A DNA stretch of 64,000 nucleotides from Neurospora crassa OR74A (taxonomy: Eukaryota > Ascomycota > Sordariomycetes > Sordariales > Sordariaceae): positions 6,675,917 to 6,739,916 of the forward strand of contig NC_026501.1 in assembly GCF_000182925.2 (NCBI RefSeq), in the 5' to 3' direction. The position numbers and the translations under genes are program-made. Positions within the stretch are counted from its first letter, which is position 1, and every line of letters begins with the position of its first letter. Below, in pieces: positions 46,259-56,424 of the stretch. Below the pieces are notes generated by a model that had not been told where the DNA came from, made no database searches, and saw only the letters and a program-made list of their open reading frames with translations.

Positions 46259-46879
46259 CTATGCTCTACGCGGACGGCTGGAGAGGGGACTCGAGTCGCT
46301 GGCGCCTATCAAATCCTCTTGACCGTGACCGCGCCTTTCGGTACCATTATCACATACACATAGGACGCTCGGGAGTGTAGGAGGAAGCGCATTGAAGCCA
46401 GGCAAAGCCGCCGGAGGTGCTGAACGGGATACCGTCGCGAGGCTCGCAACAACGGATTCCTGGCTGGGATGGGTCAAAAGGATAAGCGATGTGTAAGTGT
46501 ACGGCAGAAATAGAACGGGAACGAAGGGGAGCGAAACACCTGCGAAGGCCAGGGAATGTAACTCAAGCCTCCCAGTCCTATTCGGACACCGATTGAGTAC
46601 CGTACCCAGCCCTCTCCAGCCGTGTGTTGAGGTGGATTTGCTGACCGCTGACTCTGAGTCCCTTTCCGACCCTTTCCCTCTCCAGTGGGTTGCGCCCTTT
46701 GCGGGCAATACTTCCCTTTGCGGCCTGCTTCGCGGAGTAGAGGTATGTAGTGCTTCGAAATGCGGTTCCTCAGATGAAGGTGAACGGTCGATACCGAACC
46801 TGAACCCTGATGGTGACCAAGAATAGAATATTGTGCAAGGGAGAGGAGGGGGTAAATTACCAAAAGCACGGGGCGTCAC
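46259..46879 (-). CDS. Hypothetical 206-codon open frame
   Basis: An ATG frame of 206 residues on the minus strand. It is Ser/Pro/Arg-rich with one hydrophobic stretch (FAGVSLPFVPVLFLPYTYTS). No family is recognised, another minus-strand frame overlaps it (46474-46869), and nothing around it supports a promoter. Probably chance. Confidence 0.15.
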   Translation of the reverse strand: MTPRAFGNLPPPLPCTIFYSWSPSGFRFGIDRSPSSEEPHFEALHTSTPRSRPQREVLPAKGATHWRGKGSERDSESAVSKSTSTHGWRGLGTVLNRCPNRTGRLELHSLAFAGVSLPFVPVLFLPYTYTSLILLTHPSQESVVASLATVSRSAPPAALPGFNALPPTLPSVLCVCDNGTERRGHGQEDLIGASDSSPLSSRPRRA

Positions 46880-47312
46880 CCTCGTATCTTCGCTATCCCT
46901 GGAGCCCTACCCGGGCTGAGGTTTATCGATCACGGCGAGCGTGAGAGTCAGCGTTGTTGGGGATCTTGTGTCCAGGGTCTCTGCATGTGGGATTGCGAAT
47001 GATGACAAGCATCATTGGGTGGTGGTAATTGCTGCTGACAAAGGTTTCTAATGCCGTTGCTCGTTGTCGTTGTCGTTGTCGTCCTGCGACGGCTGACCCG
47101 GCAGGCTGGGACCTCTTTTGTGGATCCTGCCCTCCGCACAAAGCTTCAAGCCCCACGAGTCGCTGGGTTCTCCAGCCCTCTAGCGTAGGTAGCGTACGGA
47201 TTTGCCGCTCAGGGCTTTGCGTTGCTCCAAAACGGGCAACAACAACAAAAACATCAACATCACAACATCACGACATCTCGCCGCTACGCTTCCCGTGAAT
47301 CGTGTTCAACCC

Positions 47313-47462
47313 ATGCTGACGTATGAACACCCAACAGTCCCAACCGCTTCTTCACATGCCAGATCATCATCTCTAGTGCGGGGTCAGCACAGCAAATCGA
47401 CCTCCGCTTCGTATCGTCGGCACCCGATATCTAGCACTGCCAGCTTACCCCTCGCTCGGTGA
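47313..47462 (+). CDS. Possible short ORF after a leader-like sequence
   Basis: Forty-nine codons (starts MLTYEHPTVPTASSHARSSS), Ser/Ala/Arg-rich. The 90 nt upstream (47225-47310) are rich in CAACAA and CATCAACATCACAAC motifs, which in filamentous ascomycetes typify 5' UTRs. This could be the first exon of an unresolved gene or a small ORF on a non-coding transcript. Confidence 0.2.
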   Translation: MLTYEHPTVPTASSHARSSSLVRGQHSKSTSASYRRHPISSTASLPLAR

Positions 47463-50400
47463 TGTTGCCAAGAATTTCGTGGGAGAAACCAGATGGCTGG
47501 CAATAAACATGGTTCGTCAAAAGACGGACAGGTTACCATTGAGTTTGGCAAAGTATCACTTGTACAGTACTTCGGCCGCCTTCTCAAGAGTTGTCGTACC
47601 CCTGTCCATGATGTTGTGAGAGTTGGTTTTCATGTGGCTTACATGTTTATCCCGGCAAGAATATATAACAGTGTAGTCATCTGACTCAACTCGCCCAGCT
47701 TTTCACAACCTCCTTCCCTGTCTCGGTCGTATACGGCCAGATACAGGCACCGATTACAGAGCACCGGAACCAACTACTTTTCACCTCGGCTGGGTTGGGG
47801 CTCTGGGGATTGGCTGTCAAAAATTTTCCAACCTTCTGGAAGCTGCGGAGCAAAAGAAACGGCAACGTGTCGCCAGGATCCCATCTCTTGGAGCGTTTGA
47901 TCAAGCTGTCTTCACTCTGCCAGGTTCACCGATACTCATTTTTTTCCCCCGTTCACCTTGACCACCACACCGCCGGCGCAATGTCGTCGGTGGCCCGCTC
48001 CGAGGCCCTGAACCATGGAAACTGTCATGCATCTAGACAAATTTTCACATGGCAGCAGGGAACGACCTCCGACAATTCCATCGTGATCGCCATAGGCTAG
48101 GGATGAACACGCTGCGTCCAACAGCGAGGCGCGAGGCGGCTTAGACATGATGCGATAGCGGAGAGTATCAGGCAACGGGGCTATATGCTGACCGATAACA
48201 AGGCACCCACTCTGGTCGGGTTGTTGCGACGAAGGAATGTGACACGTCTCGGACATAAATGACTGCCGCAGTCGAAGACAGCAGCCACATGCGCATGGAG
48301 AAAGATTCCCATCACATCATTTGGCCGGCGAGAGTCGCACGGCGTAAGCAGTCCTCCACCGCCTTCTTACCACCGCAGTGGTAACACTTGGCCCACGGAA
48401 CCACCGGCACACCGGCCTCAACCGTGGGATATCGGGCGGGGGGGTTGACACATCCACGACAGTCCTACGGCTCTTTCGGAATAGCAAAGGCTGTGATGAA
48501 GAGAAGCTATCAGAATGTGCCCTGTTTCCAGCAAGGCGCGCTTGTCCGTGGGCTTGGCTAAGCATATCCACCGAAAGAAAAAAAAAAAAAAAAAAGAAAA
48601 GAAAAAAAAAAAAAAACGAGGGCGCCAGCTGCGCAGCTCCAGGATCCGCACTATGTATACAGCCAGCAGGCACGCACCAGTGGTATGTGGCCCGCGGTAT
48701 CAAAACTTTCAATCTGTGCCGTCATCTCTGTGCAAGACCAACGGGCACAGCATCGCGACTTTAGTTCGGGTCAGTAGCGTAGTAGCGGTAAAATATGGCA
48801 CTGCTCCCTTGGAATTATCTGGGTAGAGGTAGCATCCGTACCTTTGTCCTACCCATCCCTCTGCCCTTCCCCTCCATCTGTCTCGTCTCCCTTACGGCTA
48901 CCGGATGCCTAATCTGCGCCGTCTTGTGTTACCAGAGCCGCATTACCCTCAAGGCTGGGGTTCACCACTATCACGCGGTGGCCTAGGATGGGTTATTTCT
49001 TGTCGGCACGCAAGTATCCGCGCACTAAGAACCTCTAGGGAAACGACTCAGCCCGAAGGCCCAAGGCCACCCTCCAGTTCATCACGAGACCCCGCACGAT
49101 ATGTGCTTCAATGACGTGATAGAGTTGTCTTCTTATGGTAAGGTGTCGGTTAGCAGCGGATTACCGATATGGGCGCGCACCTGGGGCCACGTGGAGGCGT
49201 GCTTGCTTTGGGTTAGACGCCGACCCCGAATCTCTCCAAGTCAGGAAGAACTGAATGTTCATCTCAATCGTACATATTGATGATAGGTACTGCTTCTTTC
49301 TGATTGGGTAATTGCGGTCTCAAACGTTTCTTCTGCTCACCCTGTTGTCATGCGGAGTGCTTTTGGGTGCGCGCGACGTTCGCCCAGCCCGGTCAGCTGC
49401 TACGGAGTGTTTCGAGCGAAGCGACCAGGTACAGCACTAGGCACGCCAAACACATCGACCCTTTGATATAGCTTCATGGCTGGGCCGTCAGGGATGAGGG
49501 CTCGGATTATCACCAATCAAAGGACAGAGCAAGGGGGTTAACGAGCCGAGGAAGATCATGGTCTCACTCCATTTTCCAAAGCTCACCATCTCTAGGTCAT
49601 TCTCGGGGTTTTCCAGCTAGCCTGATCAGCTAGGGCGGCCGAGATATCCAATTTCTCGCCTGTATCTCTCAACCAAAGCAACGCCAAGCGAGAATTTCAC
49701 GATTGATGCGCCCCACGGTCTGTATCGGCCAGTCCAAAGTCAGACGAACTCGCGAACCTCCATCGGATTTTCCATCGGAGATTGGGGAAACGGGCGACGA
49801 GAGAGGAAAAGGCTGGTTGAAAATGGAAAAAGACTGATGGTAGCGAGACTAGACTAGTCGCTCGTAAGACCATTACTGTAATTTACACTAATACCAACTC
49901 GAGGGACACTGATCCTGAAACGAAGTGTTTCGTTCGGTTTGAAACGCATCAACATGATACGGCAGGGCTTATCATGTTCGGTGAACAGCCTGTGAGGAAT
50001 CTTCTCTGGAGCTGACACTGTTCAATTCACCACGGCGAAACGGACAATTTCCTCTCGGAGTTGGCGACACTGGGTGGTTGGCATCCCGTTCCAGCAAACT
50101 TACAGCTGCTCAGGGGTAGTGTATGCACTATTTTGCGCCATACGCCGTACCTGACAGAGGAGCGATCTAGACCCCTGTCTTGCCACGTGGGAAGAGCTGC
50201 TCGTCCGCATCGAGCGAACGAACAACGTGGACCTGAATGAACACCCCTGGACTGGACAAGACTACGAGCCGCTAACGATCTGTGGTTGGTGTAGCTTGGT
50301 CCGAACTTTGTCGGTGTCCCTCTTCTCCGATCTCGTCTTTCACGTTGGGGGAGGGGATCAAAATTGATGCGCAACATCATCATGACGAGTGTGGTTCCTA

Positions 50401-52706
50401 ATGATCAGCGCCGGCACCAAGTGCTGCTGTGTCGATACATGTTCTCATGATGGTGATGAAGGGCCATTCAATAAGCTGTTTGTTCTGCTACCGCCTCGAA
50501 ACATCTTGTGGTTGAGGTGCCGTGGTCGATTTCCTCACATTATCTCATGAGCCGCAGCCAAGAGCCGAGTCCGATGTTGGAACCAAGATATTCCCGTCAT
50601 CATCTCCGGGGTTCATCGTTATGATGTGGTTTGTCTTAGTGTACTTTCTCCAACAATAACGACCACCATGTCCAACGTTGTCACCAAATTTTGTTTGGAC
50701 GTCTGCCTGGCTTGCCGTCCCTTCGCCCCGCATACGCCAAATTAAAATTTGCTGATACATATCTGGGGGTGTCTTACCATGGCTCCATGTGGACACCACT
50801 ACGGCGAGACTACCTACTTTGGTCAAGCTTATGGCGCTACAGGACGCTACCGCTGACGGCGATGAGTGTCGATCATTGAAACTTTTGAAAAGTGTGGGTA
50901 GACGTTTCCACGTATTCAATGTTACCGCGACTCGGTTGGTTCCGACTTCGTTTCTGGGGCGAAAGTTTCACGCTTCATCTCAACAAGCTTACGTACAATT
51001 ATCTGGCTGAACTTACCCATGCCTCTTGAGAGGGCAGTGAACCGAGTCCCGAGAACGACGACAATGAGGCTAAAATGAAAAAGAAAGAAAAAAAAAAAGA
51101 AAAACAGACAGGCTAGCGCTGGGGAGCCACTAGTGCCAGACTATGAACCCTCTCTTCCCACTTTGCTAAATTTCGTGCCTGTGTCAACGTTGCCAAGGGC
51201 TGTGTTCTCGTGATTCAAGTGTTGATGCTGCGACACTACGGACATACGGTGGGTTCCATTGCGCTGGTAGCTCCGAGGTTCTCGCTGCCCCAGGTGCCCG
51301 TCAACGGTGCTGCTAGTACCACAATTTCACAGAGATGGAAGAGAAAACAGTTTCTTTCCCAACCCAACACATTATGAGGGTACGTATGTAATATTGGACC
51401 CTGCTTGTTTCTACTCCTAGCCTTGGCCTGTTCTTGGCAACCTGGAGCAATGTAGATGATTTGATTTGTTTTTGTCATCAAGCCGGGTATCGATCGGTTG
51501 TTTCGGCAATCCAGAAGGGTTGGTGTTGTCCAAGGTTTGTTTGGTAACATCCGCCGCGTACCAGATCTCGCCTGTGCAACAAACACTCACACAAATGTAC
51601 CTGATGGGGGAATAACGGGGTACGACACGCCATTTACCAAGTAAGTCAACGATCATTCCTCCATTGGGACGTAGGCAATATCTCTCCCATTCAATTGAGG
51701 CATACATACTGCACAGTACACCAGCCACTGACTGCTACACACAGCATAGCATAACATACAATGTTCTCTTGGCCATTGCCCCATTTCAGCCTGTTTTACA
51801 TGACGTTCGTGATGGTTGCGGTGAGGGTGGCCGCCTCTTCTGCAACCACTTGCGCAAACGGAAAACGGATATCAGATATCAGGCGATGATGCACATATGA
51901 CCGGTTTTGGTTCACAGTAACTGTGTACACCGGAACTAGGTGATAAACGAACCTGCATCACAACCAGTTCGTCCTCTTTCCGCCTTGAAGGATTCTCCCT
52001 CTACCGTTCCTCCCTCTCTCTGTCTGTTTGGCAGTTGTGTTGTGTTGTGCTTGTTGAGATGGCGCCATATGTATGATATTGGTCGGTTTAGTCCGGCTAT
52101 CTTCTTGGCACAAGTGCAGTGCCTGATATTAATTACGCCCAGACCATGAGGCCATATCAGGCCTTGTGAGTCCAGCTAGCATTCTACGTGCCATGTCACC
52201 CTAGCCTCGAACTACAGCGTTGTACTTGCACCATGCCTCGGATGCCAGCGATAGAGTCAACTTCACGATTACTGCACAGACGTCGTCTGGCTTTGTGTTG
52301 CTCTCGGTTTTTCAGCGACTTCGACAACTGCGTGTATAGTGAGTGGCTTGGTGATGACGCTAAGGAGATTTGTAGGCGAGACGAACGAGCGACTTTACTA
52401 CATCGTGCGATGTTTTACAATGAAAACTTCATGCTCACCCAACTGACAACCCACTGGAGTGATTCCATCACCGTTGCACAGCAATCATCATACCACACAT
52501 AGTTCCACATCTTGCTATCACACGAAACAAGACGATTGGAAAAAAGCCTTGGGAAAAAATTACCCCATGAACCGATACAAAAAGAATACAAGAAACAGCA
52601 TCATCGAGCGTAGAAGTGGAAAGTGTCCACAACGAAAAGGTAGCAAAAAATCTGGAAACGCTTTGGACGATGTGAAAAAACACCAAAAGGCATCGTAAAA
52701 AGATGC
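47463..52706. other. Gene-poor region, right part
   Basis: About 5.2 kb with no supportable gene; frames rarely exceed 120 codons and have no protein-like composition. It includes the A-rich tract at 48574-48616. From about 49150 to 50000 no frame of 60 codons exists on either strand. I see no rRNA, snRNA or transposon signature. Confidence 0.55.
48574..48616. repeat. A-rich low-complexity tract
   Basis: Two long A runs, 18 nt at 48578-48595 and 15 nt at 48602-48616, separated by GAAAAG. It could be a retroposed oligo(A) remnant or a slipped homopolymer. Confidence 0.85.
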
Positions 52707-52713
52707 AAAAAAA
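52707..52713 (-). terminator. RNA polymerase III terminator of tRNA-Ser
   Basis: Seven A on the plus strand, T7 on the transcribed minus strand, 10 nt after the tRNA 3' end, which is the normal Pol III terminator position. Confidence 0.75.
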
Positions 52714-52723
52714 GGAATTCGAA

Positions 52724-52822
52724 CGACGCGAGCAGGATTTGAACCTGCGCCTCCGAAGAGATTTGATAGGCCTCGAATGGGTAGTTCGAGTCAAACACCT
52801 TAGGCCACTCGGTCATCGCGCC
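52724..52822 (-). tRNA. tRNA-Ser(CGA) with 17-nt intron
   Basis: 99 nt with a class II fold. The acceptor stem GGCGCGA pairs with TCGCGTC (one G-T pair), discriminator G as in serine tRNAs. The D-arm is ACC/GGT, the anticodon stem TTTGA/TCAAA, the variable arm TCTCTTCGGAGGC and the T-arm GCAGG-TTCAAAT-CCTGC. The loop CTCGAA..A is interrupted after position 37 by a 17-nt intron (52768-52784). The intron contains TTCGAG, the complement of CTCGAA. Anticodon CGA reads UCG. Confidence 0.95.
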
Positions 52823-55015
52823 TTGGATTTTGTTATTATTTGGCTTCAAGCATCTTGCCTATATGGAACATTAGAGCTACCCTCCTATGAATCCACGACA
52901 CACAACTTCCTTCTACGAAAGCTACAAACAGTTTATTCTTGATTTGCCTCCCAAAGCCAGTACTTTATCTGCTGTGGATGCGAGTTATTCATCTGGGCAT
53001 GTCACCAAATGCTAGTTCGTACTACTTCGTCCAGGCAAAGAGCATTCTATTCTAAGTATGCTGGCACCAAAAAGTGACCTGTCGTTTTTGTGCCTTGCAA
53101 GTGTATGTGTGAATGATCCTATCACTAACCCCAAGCCAACGGCATTACTTATCATCCCTTTTTTCCGTCAGAGTTTCTTACATTTATCCTCTGCCTGGTT
53201 ACTATAGCGTAGTATTTATTTCCTCCCCTCTAGATGCCAGGTTAAACCGCATTTTCCTCTTTCCCCCCTTATGCATAAACATGAACATAGATAAACCTGG
53301 GGAGATGATGAGCATCGTAGTCCTACGGTACCGCGTGGGGGTGTTTCACAGCGTACACTGATATCTTGCCGTCGCTACCTTGGTCAGCCCCCCTTACCAA
53401 AAATACCAGCAGATAGCTCCCGCGGGACTCATCATCCCCCATAGTGTTTTCGTTCAGACTACGCACACCTTGAAGGAAGGTTTGAAAGATATGCCATGGC
53501 TGCCCTGTGAGAGATATGCCAGTGGTGCATAGGGAGGGAAATTATCAACACACCATCTTCGGGCTACCTTTCTAGCTTCAGACTCCGTGTTTGTTCAGCT
53601 GACGACACCTATTACGACGCTGAGTCCGCGTCCTTGGGTCATAAAAAACTGTCTGATATTGCAACATGGACAGTGTCGGAGAGAACACAGGGGGACTCTC
53701 CAAGAATGTCTGACTCAGCGATCCAGCATTTCGACAACCTCAAACCGGAACCGGACCAAGCCAAGACCATAAATTCGCCGTTCCTAAGCCTTTGGGGATT
53801 TCTAGCAACTTCAAGACAACAAATGTGGAAATGTGGTACTCCTGCCTCCACTGTCAAGAAGATACATCCATAGATCCCCGACAACCGTACTGGTACCTCT
53901 GCGATCTTCCAGTAATATGATACAGGTTTCGAAATTGTCACCACCCAATAAAATGCTGACGAAAAACCGAGTGATGGGCAGTCCACCAAGATGCGACAAC
54001 AATGTACGGTTATCGAGATCTTACTTGAACATCAGGGACCAGTGGAGCGCCAAGGTTGGCCACTGTCCAAGATGCATTATGGCCCCCCCCAGGATGGTGT
54101 GTAAATCCTATGCCAGCGGCTCGATCGGCATCCATGAATTGAAACTTCGGTGTTGTTATTGATGGAAATTCAACGTGAAATTGGATATTCTCCTTTTGCC
54201 CCAGATCCGGTGTGGGCTGCATCAAGAGTCGTTCGGTGTTTATTACACGAGTTTAATTTCGTCAGGGGGAGGCGTGTTTCATGTGCCTGGGTTGGTGGTC
54301 GATCCCCAAAAAGGGACTGAAAAGGCTGCCGATTGCATCATCTGGAATGAGGCCTGTAACGTAAGGGTACGTACGTACCGTGTTGGTAAAACTACCCCAG
54401 ACCAAGGTATTTCCGTACGGATGATTCATCCTTGGAGTTGCAACCACAGATTCTTATGTGGTGTGATTGCCCATCACGTCCTGGCAGCATGGCAATCTCT
54501 GCCAAGGTATCCGCCATGCCCTTTTCGTGCTCTGGGAAGCGAAATCTACCAATCGGTTGAGCGAAATGGGAATGTTTTGAAGGCCAAGAAGAACCTTGCC
54601 TTGCTGAGGGTTCCGGATACGACAGGTACAACAGGTACACCAGGCATACCAAGCATTTGGAAAAACGCTAGGTGCACAACATCCGTAGATCGCATTCCAG
54701 GCTGAATTGTTCGTTTCAAGTCCGTGGGGCAATAAGCCGTTGATGACATCAGAAGACAGAATGATCAGCTGGCCTGTCTAACCTGACCACGGTGCCTGGT
54801 GATGAGCGGCGGAGAGGTCACTCCGAGTCCCGATGAAATCCAGGGAGTCTGAAAGAACCGTCAAAAGCAGGCGGTGTGATGGAAGGCGGAGGAGGGAAGA
54901 GAAGCTTGCTTGGGTCCTCCTGCTTTTCCCATCCCTTGTAAAGTGGCATCGTGATAGCCATGAAGGACTGTCTTGGTGGACCAACTTCAGCCGAACTGCC
55001 AGCTTGGCAGCCGTC
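52823..55015. other. Gene-poor region, right end
   Basis: About 2.2 kb between tRNA-Ser and the next gene. The longest frame (176 codons, + at 54175) overlaps minus-strand frames and lacks coding character. A small ACAGGTAC-type direct repeat occurs near 54619-54640. The last few hundred bases are probably the 3' UTR of the minus-strand gene that ends at 55016. Confidence 0.5.
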
Positions 55016-56080
55016 TCAAACTGCGTCGTCCTCTCCTACGGCAGCCTCGGGAAGTTGTGTAGACGTGATCCAGTTTTCCATCATCGCCTGGCCGCCAGGC
55101 TGGGCCGTCAGAGCCTTGCCACTCGAGGGCCCAGTAACGGTCTTCTCAACGTCCCGCCGTTTCACGACAAGGCAGAGTACGCGGCCGTAGATGGCAAAGC
55201 CCTCGTATGATATGTCCATAGCGAGCTTCTTTTTGTCATCACGTTCTTCCTCCTGAGCAGCGGGCTGCTTGGATTTGCGACGCTTCCTTTCCGGAGGCCC
55301 TTCGCTTCCAGCATCGTCACTGTCACCGATGAACAGGCCATCATCGTCAGATAGGTCCGAGGCAACCGCTTGGGCCTCGTCATCGGTGCCACCCTCATTC
55401 TTTGGTCCCGATGATTGTTGACGTCGTCGTTTTGATCTCCTATTGGCGGAGTCGGATATGACGTCCGTTTCATCAACGGTAGGGATATCGTTTAGATTGA
55501 CCTCCTGATCTTCGCTATCATCCTCTCGTAGAACGGGCACATCATCGTCGTCGGCTGCCTCCCGAAGTAGAGCGGCCTCTACGTCAACGTCGATAGGTGC
55601 TTCACGTGATTCTCCCGTGAGCTTGGACGAGTTGGATTTTAGTTTGGTCTGGACCTTGTCTCGAAAGTGCTTTTGCTTGTGCAACAGGGAGTGTCGAGTG
55701 TCTGTTTCCGCAAGAAAGACGGACACTTCAAAGTCATCTATGAAGATGTCAGTTTACAGGTAGGTAGTGCACATCAGCCATAACGCGACGGATCAGGGAG
55801 GCAGGTTGTTATGGTGTTGGGCCGAACAATAGCCAGACATACCCTTGATGACCACGTCCTTGATACTCCGCTTCTTGCTGCTCTTCTTGCTTTGCGCGCG
55901 TTCCCTCTCCTCACGCAGCTTTGGCAGTACCAGTGGACGTACGGCCTCGATGACCTTGGCAAGCATAGGATTCCTGGGGTTTAGAAGCCATGAGTGTGCC
56001 AGGGCCGGGTTATCGAGGTAGATACGACATTCGAGCACCGAATACTTTGTGATCCGAAGGTAACGTCTTATCGGCGCCAT
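55016..56080 (-). CDS. Conserved-looking protein of unknown function, probably nuclear
   Basis: Exons 56080-55843 and 55737-55016 with a 105-nt phase-1 intron (GTATGT...TTCATAG) give 319 residues. The N-terminal 120 residues look like a folded domain: RRYLRITKYSVLECRIYLD, then HSWLLNPRNPMLAKVIEAVR, LVLPKLREERERAQ, and across the junction IKDVVIKDDFEVSVFLAETD and TRHSLLHKQKHFR. The middle is acidic and Ser/Asp-rich with basic clusters (RRSKRRRQ, ERKRRKSK) that could be nuclear localisation signals. A C-terminal block (LAMDISYEGFAIYGRVLCLVVKRR) looks ordered again. I cannot name the family. It shares a 344-nt divergent promoter with mitochondrial IleRS. Gene structure is solid; function is unknown. 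Confidence 0.85.
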
Positions 56081-56424
56081 GGATAAATAATATCCAGTGC
56101 ACGTGGGTCATACAACTCTGTTTTGTTAAGTGGCGGGGATGAGACGGATGTTGATGACGATGATGTAGGTATTCTTTGTTGACAAAGGAAGCAGTGGGGT
56201 TAGCGGTTGCCAGGGCATGTCGTGCGCCCGTCCTTAGCTCAGCGGACCGGGCAGCCTTGCAGCGCCGACGTTTACAGGGGAGAGCGGGAGCTAGCGAGGA
56301 GCTATGCAGCCTGACGGGGGCTGCGCTGCCCCTCTGTGCGATATCGCGTCGCGAAAATTCACAGCATCTTGAGGTCTTTGGTTGGGTACCTTACTGTATC
56401 CAACCCCAACATGAGGCGTCAAAC
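56081..56424. promoter_or_regulatory. Compact divergent promoter
   Basis: 344 nt separate the two start codons. It contains a GATGATGATG-type run near 56150-56166 and GC-rich sequence near 56220-56330. An out-of-frame ATG at 56411, 14 nt before the IleRS start, opens a 13-codon frame that overlaps the real start codon and could lower initiation there. Confidence 0.5.

Noticed and set aside
49843-49866. Small inverted repeat around GACTAGACTAGTC
   Set aside because: The six-base arms with imperfect flanks are within what chance yields over a region of this size.
36599-55015. Dispersed 5S rRNA genes, spliceosomal snRNAs or transposon ends in the gene-poor interval
   Set aside because: I looked for characteristic cores of 5S, U1, U2 and U6 RNA and for long terminal or inverted repeats and saw none. 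A covariance-model search would be needed to exclude divergent RNAs.
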